Of a stretch of DNA of 64,000 nt, positions 1-9,418 are shown piece after piece. Position 1 is the stretch's first letter. Each line of letters starts with the position of its first letter. The stretch covers positions 215,685-279,684 of the forward strand of contig NZ_LMQB01000027.1 of assembly GCF_001424045.1 (NCBI RefSeq), given 5' to 3'. A program made the translations under genes and the position numbers. The notes below the pieces were generated by a model, which was given only the letters and a program-made list of their open reading frames with translations, was not told the origin of the DNA and did no database searches. The DNA is from Rhizobium sp. Leaf371 (GTDB lineage: Bacteria > Pseudomonadota > Alphaproteobacteria > Rhizobiales > Rhizobiaceae).

Positions 1-658
<658 letters not shown>

Positions 659-728
659 GGGTCTGTTTTCCTGTGATCAATGAGATACGGCCCGGCAGGC
701 CAGTATGCCGCCGGCCGGTTTGGGGAGG

Positions 729-757
729 CGTTTAAGGGTTTCGAAAGAATTGCGCAA
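729..757 (-). promoter_or_regulatory. Candidate tuf promoter
   Basis: On the minus strand TTGCGC (757-752) and TAAACG (734-729) are separated by 17 nt, about 70 nt upstream of the tuf start. This resembles rhizobial sigma-70 promoters, but the -35 is weak. The rest of the gap between tuf and tRNA-Gly (659-997) shows no convincing gene. Transcription could also read through from the tRNA genes upstream. Confidence 0.35.
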
Positions 758-997
758 GGCCTATTTGCGCGGGAGGGAAAGGCCATCGTCTCGCCCGCGG
801 GATGCGGGCTTTCAGCGCTGTAAATGGGGGCATCGAAAAGGGAATGCAATGCCGCTGCCGGCGCGCTCGATCACGCCTACGCTTTCCCCTGAAGAGCGGC
901 TCGTCGTGTCGAAGAGCGCGACCGACGATCAGGACGGCGTTTCGCGCGCACCCGCATTGCGGTCATCGTCCTATAAGACATGTCGGATGATAAAAGC

Positions 998-1071
998 TGG
1001 AGCGGGTAGCGGGAATCGAACCCGCGTATTCAGCTTGGAAGGCTGCTGCTCTACCATTGAGCTATACCCGC
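998..1071 (-). tRNA. tRNA-Gly (UCC anticodon)
   Basis: On the minus strand the 74-nt gene begins GCGGGTATAGCTC and ends CCCGCTCCA, with the CCA encoded. The acceptor arm (GCGGGTA against TACCCGC) pairs fully. The anticodon loop CTTCCAA gives UCC. The T-arm carries GGTTCGATTCC. It lies 25 nt after tRNA-Tyr in the same direction and upstream of tuf, so the tRNAs and tuf probably form one transcription unit, as in the tufB operon of other bacteria. Confidence 0.97.
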
Positions 1072-1096
1072 GGGGGTCTTGATCCGTGCGACAGAA

Positions 1097-1181
1097 TGGT
1101 GGAGGGAGTTGGATTTGAACCAACGTAGGCTGAGCCAACGGATTTACAGTCCGTCCCCTTTAACCACTCGGGCATCCCTCC
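1097..1181 (-). tRNA. tRNA-Tyr (GUA anticodon)
   Basis: An 85-nt class II tRNA with a long variable arm, beginning GGAGGGATGCCCGAG and ending CTCCCTCCACCA (encoded CCA). The anticodon loop CTGTAAA gives GUA. The acceptor stem GGAGGGA/TCCCTCC is complete. It is the first gene of the tRNA-Tyr, tRNA-Gly, tuf series. Confidence 0.97.
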
Positions 1182-1257
1182 AGTATTCCGTCGGGATCAA
1201 GCGACCAGTCCGATCTTCGGAAGCGGCTGTTTGTGCCGCCCCTTGATCTGCGCCGGG

Positions 1258-1286
1258 TATATGACCGCCCCGTTTCCTCCTGTCAA
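1258..1286 (-). promoter_or_regulatory. Promoter of the tRNA-Tyr/tRNA-Gly(/tuf) unit
   Basis: A perfect TTGACA (1286-1281) and CATATA (1263-1258) are spaced by 17 nt on the minus strand. This would start transcription near 1250, about 70 nt upstream of mature tRNA-Tyr. It is among the best sigma-70 matches in the window, as expected for a stable RNA promoter. It points away from rlmB, whose start is at 1416. Confidence 0.65.
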
Positions 1287-1415
1287 CACGACGTCCGCAG
1301 TTTTTTCAAAAGTTGGAAATCGTCCACAGGCGCGGGTGGCCACACGTCGGCACTCGGGTGCGATGCCTGCGGGAAAATGGTTTCCCTGCCAGCCCTTGCC
1401 CGATATAAAGCCGGC

Positions 1416-2309
1416 ATGAGCAAAGATCCTTCCGGCGACAAGAGCGCCAAAGACACCCATTATGCAACGCTGCGCCGGGCGCATCGCGATCAGAAGCGCG
1501 AGCGCGGCGAAATCCCGACGCCCGCCGAAGATCGCCGCCGCCAGAAAGCTGCGGCCGCCGGCGCAAAGGGGGAATGGCAGGCACCGCCCCTCGCCCCCGA
1601 TCAAGTCCAGCTTTACGGGATCCACACGGTCAAGGCGGCGCTGGGCAATCCGGAACGCAAGATCGTCAGTCTTTCAGCAACGCTGAACGCGCTCGTGCGC
1701 CTCGACATCAAGGATACCGAGTCCCTGCCCTTTCCGGTCGAGATCGTCTCGCCGCAGATGCTCGACAAGATCCTCGGGCCCGATGCGATCCACCAGGGCG
1801 TCATGCTGGAAACCAAGCCCTTGCCCGTACGGCGGCTTTCGGCGCTGAAGGACAGCCCGCTGATTCTCGTTCTCGACCAGGTCACCGATCCGCACAATGT
1901 CGGCGCCGTTCTGCGCTCGGCCGTCGCCTTCGATGCCGGCGCCGTGATCACGACGATGCGGCACAGCCCGACCGAGTCGGGCGTGATGGCGAAATCGGCG
2001 TCCGGTGCGATGGAACTGATCCCCTATATCCAGATCACCAATCTCGCAGAGGCGCTCGAAGAACTCCACGGCCTCGGCTTCCAGTCGATTGGCCTTGATT
2101 CGGAAGGTCCGGCACCGCTGGAAAAAACCTTCGTCGGCGATCGCGTCGCACTGGTGCTCGGCGCAGAGGGCAAGGGCCTGCGCCAGAAGACCCGCGACAC
2201 CGTCTCGGCGCTCGCCCGGCTCGACATGCCCGGCGCCATCAAATCCCTCAACGTCTCCAACGCCGCCGCCATCGCCCTCTACGCGGCGCGCGCCCATCTC
2301 AAACGCTAG
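1416..2309 (+). CDS. rlmB: 23S rRNA guanosine-2'-O-methyltransferase, TrmH/SpoU family (RlmB)
   Basis: A 297-residue SPOUT-class methyltransferase, expected to use S-adenosylmethionine to 2'-O-methylate a guanosine in 23S rRNA. The basic, low-complexity first 55 residues are followed by a substrate-binding domain (YGIHTVKAAL) and the catalytic domain. The three family motifs are visible: DPHNVGAVLRSA, VLGAEGKGLR and LNVSNAAAIALY. The frame is open further upstream to 1233, but the upstream residues do not look like the family, while the chosen ATG gives MSKDPSGDK and the usual rhizobial length. It is divergent from the tRNA-Tyr unit, a conserved rhizobial arrangement. Assignment to RlmB rather than another TrmH paralogue rests on the N-terminal domain and context. 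Confidence 0.88.
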   Translation: MSKDPSGDKSAKDTHYATLRRAHRDQKRERGEIPTPAEDRRRQKAAAAGAKGEWQAPPLAPDQVQLYGIHTVKAALGNPERKIVSLSATLNALVRLDIKDTESLPFPVEIVSPQMLDKILGPDAIHQGVMLETKPLPVRRLSALKDSPLILVLDQVTDPHNVGAVLRSAVAFDAGAVITTMRHSPTESGVMAKSASGAMELIPYIQITNLAEALEELHGLGFQSIGLDSEGPAPLEKTFVGDRVALVLGAEGKGLRQKTRDTVSALARLDMPGAIKSLNVSNAAAIALYAARAHLKR

Positions 2310-2374
2310 CCGGGCGCGACCGCCAGCATTTCTTGCTTTACACGCCGGAGGAATATGCTAATTCCTCCGCTGCT

Positions 2375-2450
<76 letters not shown>

Positions 2451-2826
2451 CAATTTCAGGCACTTAGGTCGCCTCGTCAGGGTAACACACTGATCCTCAA
2501 AAGCCTCCGGGTGATAACCCCGATAGGATCATGCCATGCGATTGGCTTTCTGGTTCTAACCCGTATCGATTTTCGGATGCGTCAAGATCGGTCCGTCCCT
2601 AAGGGGGTCCGACGGCCGAAAGGTGACCGTAGCCGACATCCGACGGATGAAGGCGGAGGCCACAGCGGCCGTGGTGCCGGCAGCGCGAGACAGCGAAGAT
2701 CACCACTGGCGTGCGACGCCATTGCAAACGGCTTGCCTTCAGCGCAGGGTAAATCTTCTGCAGCAGATTTCGCGGGCGCTGCCGCTTAAGGGCTAAACGC
2801 CTTGGCCCCAAATTGAGGAGGACGCC
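2451..2826 (+). other. Intergenic region, no gene recognised
   Basis: There is no ORF with a convincing ribosome site or protein-like composition between tRNA-Thr and the small membrane gene. Several short inverted repeats of low significance occur. The leader of the downstream gene probably lies in the last 100 nt. Confidence 0.5.
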
Positions 2827-3057
2827 ATGTCTTCCAAAAAGCCGTCCATCCAGCATTCACACGTCTTCGCCATCGACGAATGGGGAGGCAAAGCCGCCTA
2901 TCGAAGCCTGTCTCCGAGAAGTCATGAGGCGTTCGATCATACTCTCTCGCCATTGGCAGGGAGGCGCTACTTCAAAATGCGCCGGGTGCTGCTCGTCGTG
3001 GTGGAGTGCCTCATGCTCTTCGGATTGGCGATCGCCCTGCTTCTGGCCGTGATCTAG
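2827..3057 (+). CDS. Small single-span membrane protein, unknown function
   Basis: A 76-residue protein preceded by an excellent ribosome site (GAGGAGG, 6 nt before ATG). Residues 1-50 are polar and contain His, Arg and aromatic residues. Residues 51-76 start with KMRR and form one hydrophobic helix ending at the C terminus, so this is a tail-anchored or single-pass inner-membrane protein. The family is not recognised. It has no operon partner: the next gene is convergent and ends at 3175, with its terminator between them. The good ribosome site and coherent membrane helix make it likely to be real. Confidence 0.6.
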   Translation: MSSKKPSIQHSHVFAIDEWGGKAAYRSLSPRSHEAFDHTLSPLAGRRYFKMRRVLLVVVECLMLFGLAIALLLAVI

Positions 3058-3122
3058 AGCGGGTTTCTGTCTTCGGTCCAGCCGCCGAGCCTCGTTCGCC
3101 GGACAGGCCGGAGCCAGAAACG

Positions 3123-3156
3123 AAAAAAGCCCCCTCGCCGGTCAGGGCAAGGGGGC
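3123..3156 (-). terminator. Rho-independent terminator of the secreted-protein gene
   Basis: On the minus strand a stem with arms GCCCCCT...AGGGGGC, extended by GCC/GGC across one mismatch, is followed by TTTTTT. It sits 18 nt after the stop codon of the 155-residue secreted-protein gene. Confidence 0.75.
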
Positions 3157-3174
3157 GCAGTTATCGGCAGATCA

Positions 3175-3642
3175 TTACGGGGTGGCAACCAAAAGTGCGG
3201 CAGAGGTCGCCTCACCGTTGATGGTTTCGATCTCGTAGAGCGGGGCGCTTGAAAAATGATCCTGATCGCACCTGCTGACGATCGCGGATAACATCGCCTG
3301 CGCCAGAGACGTGCGAAGCGACGTCGTGCTGTCAGAGCCCCGGGAAACCGAAACAGTAATCTTATCACCCTGAAGTCGTTGCACCCTCCAGACGAGGCCG
3401 TAGCTCGGGGCGCCTTCAAGAAGGTAATTTCGGCCACTGACAAAGAGCGCGCCGTTCCGGTTGCACGCGCCCAGTGCCGGAACGATCCCTCTTTCCATGA
3501 TGGCGAGATCTTCAAGGGTCAAGCGCTCTCGAAGCTTCAAAAGCACCTGCTGGCTCTCTGTCACACGGAACTCTGCATTGGCGGAATGAAACCACAGCAC
3601 GCACATGACGAAAGCCATCGAACTCCGGAAAATGAATATCAT
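3175..3642 (-). CDS. Small secreted/periplasmic protein, unknown function
   Basis: A 155-residue protein with a typical signal peptide (hydrophobic core FRSSMAFVMCVLWF, probable cleavage after SANA, near residue 23). The mature part has two Cys residues (in LGACN and SRCDQD) that could form a disulfide in the periplasm. The ATG at 3642 follows GGGAGG with ideal spacing; a TTG one codon earlier is less likely. A terminator follows directly. No family is recognised. It is monocistronic and convergent with the small membrane gene upstream in the map. Confidence 0.6.
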   Translation of the reverse strand: MIFIFRSSMAFVMCVLWFHSANAEFRVTESQQVLLKLRERLTLEDLAIMERGIVPALGACNRNGALFVSGRNYLLEGAPSYGLVWRVQRLQGDKITVSVSRGSDSTTSLRTSLAQAMLSAIVSRCDQDHFSSAPLYEIETINGEATSAALLVATP

Positions 3643-3645
3643 CAA

Positions 3646-4205
3646 AACCTCCCAAGTTACTGTCCTGATCCTTCCAGCGACACCAACTCCACCGTGACCA
3701 ATATCTTTCTAGATTTCTCCGCACGCAAACAGTCATACATATCTGGAGCGCGTTGTTGGCAAGATCGCAAAAAGACGTAGAGAACGCGGTTCGCCAGAAG
3801 AGCTAGGTCTTAAGGTCGGCCGCTCCCATCCGGTGATTTAGGAGCAAGGGGCGTCACGCTTGTTTCACGCGCAGGATCTATGAATCGGTGCTAATGCAGC
3901 GGTATTTTGTAAGAATACTATTTTCAGCTGCCCGATCTGCAGGTGATATTTCGATCAAGAGCGCCCCGATCTGTCTTAAACAGGTCGAGGCTTTTCCTGA
4001 TTCCAAGGGAGCGAAATTCGTCGCGGCGCGTTGGCCGGGATGTCGAAACGTCAAAAGCGGCAGCAGAATACGCCTTCGCAGCCTGCCACACTGCGCGAAA
4101 ACACCACCGATTAGGTACGCTACGCCTGCACACTCAGGCTTTTGGCCGTATCGACATATAAGCGCGCCTTAAGATAGCGTCCTGAAAAATAGGACATGTA
4201 TCGAC
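3646..4205 (+). other. Long intergenic region, no supported gene
   Basis: About 560 nt without a convincing coding region on either strand. Base composition falls in places (for example 3895-3960), and codon structure is absent. The minus-strand promoter of the secreted-protein gene must lie at its left end. A short stretch at 3764-3840 reads like a helix-turn-helix fragment but has no start codon. Confidence 0.45.
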
Positions 4206-4496
4206 GTGCAAGAACTTGAACCCCATCGGCCAACAAGCCCCACCAGCCTGAATTACCGCATCGACGTTTTCCATCGGGGTCGGTATCTCGCGACATCGGT
4301 CATGGAGGCATCGGATCTGCGCCTGCTGCTTGACGTCAGCGGTCACCTGCACGTCGCCACCTTCGAAGCATGGGTCGAAATGATCGTGATCGATGCGGAT
4401 CAACCGCAATTCACCCTCGATGCGAAGGGCACCGTCACGTACCGTGTCACGCCGGTGGCGGAGCGGGCGACACATGATGGTCGCTCAATCCACTGA
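4206..4496 (+). CDS. Small hypothetical protein
   Basis: A 96-residue ORF with a GTG start. The central part (LNYRIDVFHRGRYLATS through FTLDAKGTVTYRV) has the alternation of hydrophobic and charged residues expected of a compact alpha/beta protein, and the ORF is free of the Arg-rich bias of shadow frames. No family is recognised, no signal peptide or membrane segment is present, and the ribosome site is poor, so the start is uncertain; an internal ATG at residue 33 is possible. Confidence 0.4.
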   Translation: MQELEPHRPTSPTSLNYRIDVFHRGRYLATSVMEASDLRLLLDVSGHLHVATFEAWVEMIVIDADQPQFTLDAKGTVTYRVTPVAERATHDGRSIH

Positions 4497-4584
4497 GATC
4501 GTCCGGCCTTGTGCCGGAGCCTCAGATAATGGCGAGGGTGTCGGCATCTGCTCTCGGCTCGAAGCGGGCATGCGCGTGATACAG

Positions 4585-4788
4585 CTATTCTCGGAGCGTA
4601 TCGGCCACCAGCGCATTGGCGTGACCATGGCCGAGGCCGTGCTCAAGCTTGAGCCAAGCGACCAGTTCCATGTGCTTCTTCCCGCTTTGAGCGCGGATCA
4701 GGCTTTTCCACTCCGCGATCGGTCTTCCATATTTGGCTTCGATCGAAGGAAAATACGACGCAGGCCCCTTTACAGAATCTGTCGGCAT
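4585..4788 (-). CDS. DUF4287 domain protein
   Basis: A 67-residue protein that matches the DUF4287 pattern throughout: YFPSIEAKYGRPIAEW, then KKHMELVAWLK and EHGLGHGHANALVA. The family is widespread in soil bacteria, occurs alone or fused to DUF5655, and has no established function. A GGGAG ribosome site lies 5 nt before the ATG. It is a stand-alone gene; the next gene on this strand (host-attachment family) starts 680 nt upstream. Confidence 0.8.
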   Translation of the reverse strand: MPTDSVKGPASYFPSIEAKYGRPIAEWKSLIRAQSGKKHMELVAWLKLEHGLGHGHANALVADTLRE

Positions 4789-5063
4789 GGAAACTCCCAG
4801 ACGATGATCGCTTCAGATGATCACAATATCACGAAGGTCCGCCGTGTCACTCACGTCCCCGCCGCTCAGAACCGGTGATAGCCCATCAAAACGGCCGGCG
4901 AGTGGCGCATGTCGCATTTGCGGCGAGAGCAATCTGCACCGACGGCGCGACGTCCGCGAATGTGCTTCAGTCAGGCACAACAGTGTCCAGGCAATCGAAA
5001 AGCCCCACCGGCCAATCACGGCTGACGGAGCTTCTGCTTTTTATCCGGGTTCTCCCCACCACC

Positions 5064-5468
5064 TTATGCGGCGGTGATCGCTTTTTCGATGTCCTGGATC
5101 GAGTGACCGGTCAGGTCTTTGTCCAGCTCTCCGACGATGACGTCCGACAGAGCCTTGTGATAGCCCTTCCGGAGCTCGCCAAGGGTGCGGGGTGCGGCGA
5201 TGATCACCAGGTTTTTAATTTTGCCGTCGAGAACCTGCTTGTTCAGCAAATCGATCACGCCGGCAGAAAAACCGTCTTCGTCCTGTTGCCCGTCGCTCGG
5301 GTTGGCCGCGCTGCTGGAATGGCGTCCGCCCGATGAAATTTTCGAGTCGTCGATATCCGGAGCCGGCATCGCCTTGAGTTGGATGCTGGATGGCTGGCCT
5401 TCGTTTTTGAACAAAGCAAGCTTCTTTCCATCCGCCACGGCGACGACTGCATTCTGAGGAAGATCCAT
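5064..5468 (-). CDS. Host attachment family protein (PF10116-like)
   Basis: A 134-residue soluble protein. The N-terminal pattern (VVAVADGKKLALFKNEG) and C-terminal pattern (NLVIIAAPRTLGELRKGYHKAL, then VGELDKDLTGHSIQDIEKAI) are characteristic of the host_attach family, named from an Agrobacterium attachment locus. The fold resembles eRF1/Pelota-type domains, and its biochemical role is not established. The linker at residues 35-65 is Ser/Asp-rich and probably disordered. CGGAG precedes the ATG. The family name does not by itself show a role in host contact. Confidence 0.8.
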   Translation of the reverse strand: MDLPQNAVVAVADGKKLALFKNEGQPSSIQLKAMPAPDIDDSKISSGGRHSSSAANPSDGQQDEDGFSAGVIDLLNKQVLDGKIKNLVIIAAPRTLGELRKGYHKALSDVIVGELDKDLTGHSIQDIEKAITAA

Positions 5469-5753
5469 TGAAAACTCCGTTGGGTATCACGCTTGGAACG
5501 ACGGGTCTGTCGTTCGCATACCCGATAGAAGCCATCGAGCCGGCTTTTCGTTCCACCCGCGCAGGCGATGTGAGCCACCGATCCGAAGGTTCGGCGAAGC
5601 AGGACGGCCCGCAACAAACTTGATTGACGCGCTCATCTTTATCCTTTAGCAACGCCTGAACGACCATGTAACGCCAGATTGGTCGGGGCATGCATGGGGG
5701 TGCGTGCGGGAGGAAGACGGCATGAGCAACCGTTTTCGAAGGAATTCAAACCC

Positions 5754-6908
5754 ATGCGCTTCCTCAGATCAGCCGTTTTGACGACGGCCTTTGTCGCATC
5801 CGCCTGGACAGGCCTTGCTGCCGGCACGGCCGTTGCCACCGATTATCCCCTCGTCGTGACCGACCTCTCGGGCCGCGAGATCACGATCCCCGCGGAACCC
5901 AAGCGCATCGTGGTGCAGGACGGGCGCGATCTCTTCGCGCTGGCGCTGCTCGATCGCGCGGACCCCTTTGCGCGTGTCGTGGCGTGGAACAACATTCTCT
6001 CCCGCTCCGACCCGGCGTCTTGGGCCGTGTTCCAGAAGCAGTGGCCGGAAAGCTCGGCAAAGCCGATCGACATGAAGTTCGGCGACGAGGGTCAGGTGAA
6101 CCTCGAGCAGGTCGCCGCGACCAAGCCGGACCTCCTCGTGTTCCAGACGCGCGTGCGGCAGGCGCTCGACGATGCCGATCTCTTCAACCGGCTGGCGAAG
6201 CTCGGCATCCCGATCCTCCTGATCGACACCGAGCTCGAACCGACGGTCAATGCGCCGAAGACCGTCGATCTTCTCGGAAAGGTGCTGAACCGCGAAACGG
6301 AAGCCAAGGCCTTTACCGATTTCTACGCCGAGCGACTGGCGAAGGTACAGGCCGGCTTTGCGGGCGCTGAAAAGCCCAAGGTCTTCGTGGAGGCCAAGGC
6401 CGGGCAGAAGGGCCTCGACTCCTGCTGCTTCACCCATGGCGACGTCTACTGGGGCAAGATCGTCGCAGACGCCGGCGGCATCAATCTGGGCGCGCAGCTC
6501 GTCAAGGGGCGCACCGGCGACGTGACGACGGAAACGCTGATCGCCGAAAAGCCGGATGTTTTCCTCATGACCGGCTCGCCCTTCTCCAACGAAGGATCGG
6601 TCTCCCCCGCTTTCGGCCTGAACGCCGACAAGGCGGCTATCGAGACGTCCCTCAAGACATTGTCGGCGCGCAAGGGCTTCTCCTATATCAAGGCCGTGGA
6701 AGACAATCACGTCGTCGGCCTCTACCACCAGCTCTATGCGAGCGCCTGGAACATCTACGCCGTCGAATACCTCGCCAAGGCCTTCTATCCCGATCGTTTT
6801 GCCGATCTCGATCCGGATGCCGATCTCGCCACCATCGTCGGGACCTTCACCGGGCTTCCTAAGGGCCTGACACCGGTCTATGGCGCAAAGGCTGCGCCGA
6901 CGAACTGA
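5754..6908 (+). CDS. ABC transporter periplasmic substrate-binding protein (iron-complex type)
   Basis: A 384-residue FecB/TroA-type binding protein. The signal peptide covers residues 1-28 (cleavage near AVA-TDYP). The body carries the family's first strand (VVTDLSGREITIP, PKRIVV), a central helix and the second lobe with GLDSCCFTHGDVYWG, where the CC and His could contribute to ligand or metal contact. The ATG at 5754 follows AAGGAA; the frame is open 25 codons further upstream but the signal peptide fixes the start. The permease and ATPase follow, completing a FecBCD-like importer. The ligand is unknown; a ferric siderophore or other iron chelate is the family's usual substrate. No confident RirA or Fur site was identified upstream. 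Confidence 0.85.
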   Translation: MRFLRSAVLTTAFVASAWTGLAAGTAVATDYPLVVTDLSGREITIPAEPKRIVVQDGRDLFALALLDRADPFARVVAWNNILSRSDPASWAVFQKQWPESSAKPIDMKFGDEGQVNLEQVAATKPDLLVFQTRVRQALDDADLFNRLAKLGIPILLIDTELEPTVNAPKTVDLLGKVLNRETEAKAFTDFYAERLAKVQAGFAGAEKPKVFVEAKAGQKGLDSCCFTHGDVYWGKIVADAGGINLGAQLVKGRTGDVTTETLIAEKPDVFLMTGSPFSNEGSVSPAFGLNADKAAIETSLKTLSARKGFSYIKAVEDNHVVGLYHQLYASAWNIYAVEYLAKAFYPDRFADLDPDADLATIVGTFTGLPKGLTPVYGAKAAPTN

Positions 6909-7008
6909 TCGGCGACGACCGACAGATGACGACATGCCGACGGGCCGCCTTCCGGCCCGTCTTCACAAGAGGCGGCCCAAGAGGGGACACACCCTTGCGG
7001 GCCGAGAC

Positions 7009-8106
7009 ATGGCAGAGAACGATTTGGCATTCCCCCTGACGGAAACCGGACGACCGGACAGCGCCGAGGCCCATTACGGCGCCTCGGTGATGCGGCGCGT
7101 GCTGATCATTGCCGCCCTGCTCGTCGTGCTCGCCTGCGCCTTCATTGCCGACATCGCCATCGGCTCGGGAACGCTCTCGCCCGCTGACGTTGCGAACGTG
7201 CTTCTGTCACCCTCGACAGCCGATGCGAGCAGCCGGTTCGTCGTCTGGGAGCTGCGCATGCCGATGACGCTGATGGCGCTTGTCACGGGCGTCTCGCTGT
7301 CGCTCTCCGGCCTTCTCATGCAGACGATTCTCGACAATCCGCTGGCCGAGCCCTTCACGCTCGGCGTGTCCTCGGCCGCGGGTTTCGGCGCCGCTTTGTC
7401 GCTCGGCTTTTCCGTGTCGCTGACATCCGCCATGCCATGGATGCCGCCCGAACTGCTGACCGCCGCCAACGCGTTCCTGTTCGGACTTCTTGCCACCGGG
7501 CTCGTCCTTGCGCTGACGCGCGGCGGTACCAGCGTCCAGGCCATCACGCTCCTCGGGATCGCCCTCCACTTCGTGTTCTCCTCCCTCCTGTCGCTCGTTC
7601 AGTACATGGCGAGCGTCGATCAGCTGCAGAGCATCGTCTTCTGGCTGATGGGGTCGCTGCAGCGCGCGACCTGGCTGAAAGTGTCGATCGCGGCCGGGCT
7701 TTGCGCCGTCGCCCTTCCGATCGTGCTCCTGAATGCCTGGGCCCTAACCACCATCCGCTCGTTCGGCGAAGAGGCGATCGTCTTCGGCGTGCGCGTCCGA
7801 GCGATCCGGATCATCATGCTGACGATCTCGGCACTGCTGGCGGGGGCTGTCACGGCCGTCGTCGGCATCATCGGGTTCATCGGACTGGTCGGCCCGCACG
7901 TGGCACGACTTCTGGTCGGCGAGGATCATCGCTTTACCATTGCCGCCACGGTGGCGGTCGGCGGCGTCTTCGCGGTTCTCGCCTCGCTTGCGACGAAAGT
8001 GATCGTGCCCGGCGCCGTGCTGCCGCTCAGCATGGTGACCTCGCTGACCGGGCTGCCCTTCTTCATCTTCCTTGTGCTGCGCCAGTCGCGGAGCACGGGC
8101 ACATGA
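7009..8106 (+). CDS. FecCD-family ABC transporter permease
   Basis: A 365-residue polytopic inner-membrane protein with about nine to ten hydrophobic helices. FecCD signatures are present: WELRMPMTLMALVTGVSLSLSG, the ATPase-coupling region LGIALHFVFSSLLSLVQYMAS, and GIIGFIGLVGPHVARLLVG. It should form a homodimer that moves the ligand from the binding protein into the cytoplasm. The start is uncertain: ATG 7009 gives a 27-residue polar N terminus, while an ATG at 7090 (MRRVLIIAALL) gives a shorter, typical protein. Its stop overlaps the ATPase start by ATGA, indicating translational coupling. Confidence 0.87.
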   Translation: MAENDLAFPLTETGRPDSAEAHYGASVMRRVLIIAALLVVLACAFIADIAIGSGTLSPADVANVLLSPSTADASSRFVVWELRMPMTLMALVTGVSLSLSGLLMQTILDNPLAEPFTLGVSSAAGFGAALSLGFSVSLTSAMPWMPPELLTAANAFLFGLLATGLVLALTRGGTSVQAITLLGIALHFVFSSLLSLVQYMASVDQLQSIVFWLMGSLQRATWLKVSIAAGLCAVALPIVLLNAWALTTIRSFGEEAIVFGVRVRAIRIIMLTISALLAGAVTAVVGIIGFIGLVGPHVARLLVGEDHRFTIAATVAVGGVFAVLASLATKVIVPGAVLPLSMVTSLTGLPFFIFLVLRQSRSTGT

Positions 8107-8903
8107 GTTTCTCCGTCAAAGACTACGGCGTCACCATCGGCACCCGACCCGTGGTGCAGGATGTCTCCTTCGACGCGAAAGCCGGCCGGATACTGGCCGT
8201 TCTCGGACCGAACGGCGCCGGGAAATCGACGCTTCTGAAAGGCTTCTGCGGCATGCGGCCGGCCAAGGGCGGCGTTCGGCTCGATCATGCCGATCTCCTC
8301 GCCCTGCGCCCGATCGAACGGGCCCGGCAGGTCGGCTATGTCGCGCAGGATCTGGCCCAGCTCGATGTCGCCCTCGATGTGTTCGAACTGCTGCTCTTGG
8401 CACAAAGCGGGGGACGACGCTCCTGGCGGGCACCGCCGGAGGCGTTTCGCCGTGCCGAAGAGACGCTTGAGACCTTGGGACTGTCGCGCTTTGCCCGGTG
8501 TCGCCCCGGCCAGCTCTCGGGCGGCGAGCGACAGATGATCGGCCTCGCGCTGGCCCTGGTGCGCCGGCCACGCCTGCTTCTTCTCGACGAACCGACCTCC
8601 GCGCTCGATCTCGCCAATCAGTTGCAGATCCTCGATGCCGTTGCCGAGCACACCCGCCACTACGCGGTCGTCACGCTCGCCGTCCTGCACGACCTCAATC
8701 TCGCCACCCGCTACGCCGACGATGTCCTGCTCTTGAAAGACGGCCGCGTCCACGCATCCGGTGCGACCGACACGATCATGGATCCGGCGACGATCTGCGA
8801 CGTCTACGGCGTGCAGTGTCATCCCCTGCCCGTTCCGGGAACGCGCTACACCGCCCTCTACCCCGTTGCCCGAGCACAGCGTGTGCCGTCGCCGGCGCAA
8901 TAG
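8103..8903 (+). CDS. ABC transporter ATP-binding protein (FecE type)
   Basis: A 266-residue ATPase with Walker A GPNGAGKST (residues 35-43), signature LSGGERQ, Walker B LLLLDEPTSALD and the switch His in LHDLN. It energises the preceding FecCD permease in iron-complex uptake. The start overlaps the permease stop by 4 nt. The C-terminal extension (CDVYGVQCHPLPVPG onward) is typical of FecE-like ATPases. It is the last gene of the importer operon; no strong terminator is seen after it. Confidence 0.88.
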   Translation: MSFSVKDYGVTIGTRPVVQDVSFDAKAGRILAVLGPNGAGKSTLLKGFCGMRPAKGGVRLDHADLLALRPIERARQVGYVAQDLAQLDVALDVFELLLLAQSGGRRSWRAPPEAFRRAEETLETLGLSRFARCRPGQLSGGERQMIGLALALVRRPRLLLLDEPTSALDLANQLQILDAVAEHTRHYAVVTLAVLHDLNLATRYADDVLLLKDGRVHASGATDTIMDPATICDVYGVQCHPLPVPGTRYTALYPVARAQRVPSPAQ

Positions 8904-8978
8904 CGGCGCGTCGCTTTCGCTCGCAAGCTTCGCTTCAGCCAAGGCGCTTAAGCTGACATTCGCAAGTGGGAGAGACGA

Positions 8979-9200
8979 GTGGCATCGGACGATATCTGGC
9001 GGACAGCTTGGGCCATTGTTGCCGAGCATATGACACGGGGCGAGACGGACCCGACCAAGATGGTCGCGGACGGCATTCGGCGCGAGCGTGCGGGCTGGCT
9101 TGCCGCCCGGGATACGGCGATCGTGATCCGGACCGCAGAGCCACGACATGACGAGCGTCATGCCGATCGTCAGAGCGTTGAGCGGATCGGCACCAACTAG
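8979..9200 (+). CDS. Small hypothetical protein
   Basis: A 73-residue ORF with a GTG start 6 nt after GGGAGAG. The first 50 residues (DDIWRTAWAIVAEHMTRGE and following) look like a small amphipathic helical protein; the last 20 are Arg/His-rich and may be non-native. It lies 75 nt after the importer ATPase and could be on the same transcript. No family is recognised, and it could be a chance ORF. Confidence 0.38.
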   Translation: MASDDIWRTAWAIVAEHMTRGETDPTKMVADGIRRERAGWLAARDTAIVIRTAEPRHDERHADRQSVERIGTN

Positions 9201-9418
9201 ACATTGGGGCACGGGGCATGCCAGCGCCCTGCCTGCCGACATCGTCTCGCACCAACGCGGCCCGCGCCGCGTGGTGCCATCGGCTGTCACCTCTTTTCCC
9301 CCCATGAATGTCGATTTTCACGCACATCCTCTTGAAGGCTCACCCGTCGCTGGTAGGTTGCAGCAGCCGTGCGCTCGAGGCAGCGGCGGCTTTTGTGAAC
9401 ATCTCCATGGGGCATTGC

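Noticed and set aside
3764-3840. A short plus-strand frame reading like a helix-turn-helix fragment (IAKRRRERGSPEELGLKVG).
   Set aside because: It has no start codon, an in-frame stop just upstream and only about 25 coherent residues. It may be a relic of an XRE-type regulator, but chance is equally likely.
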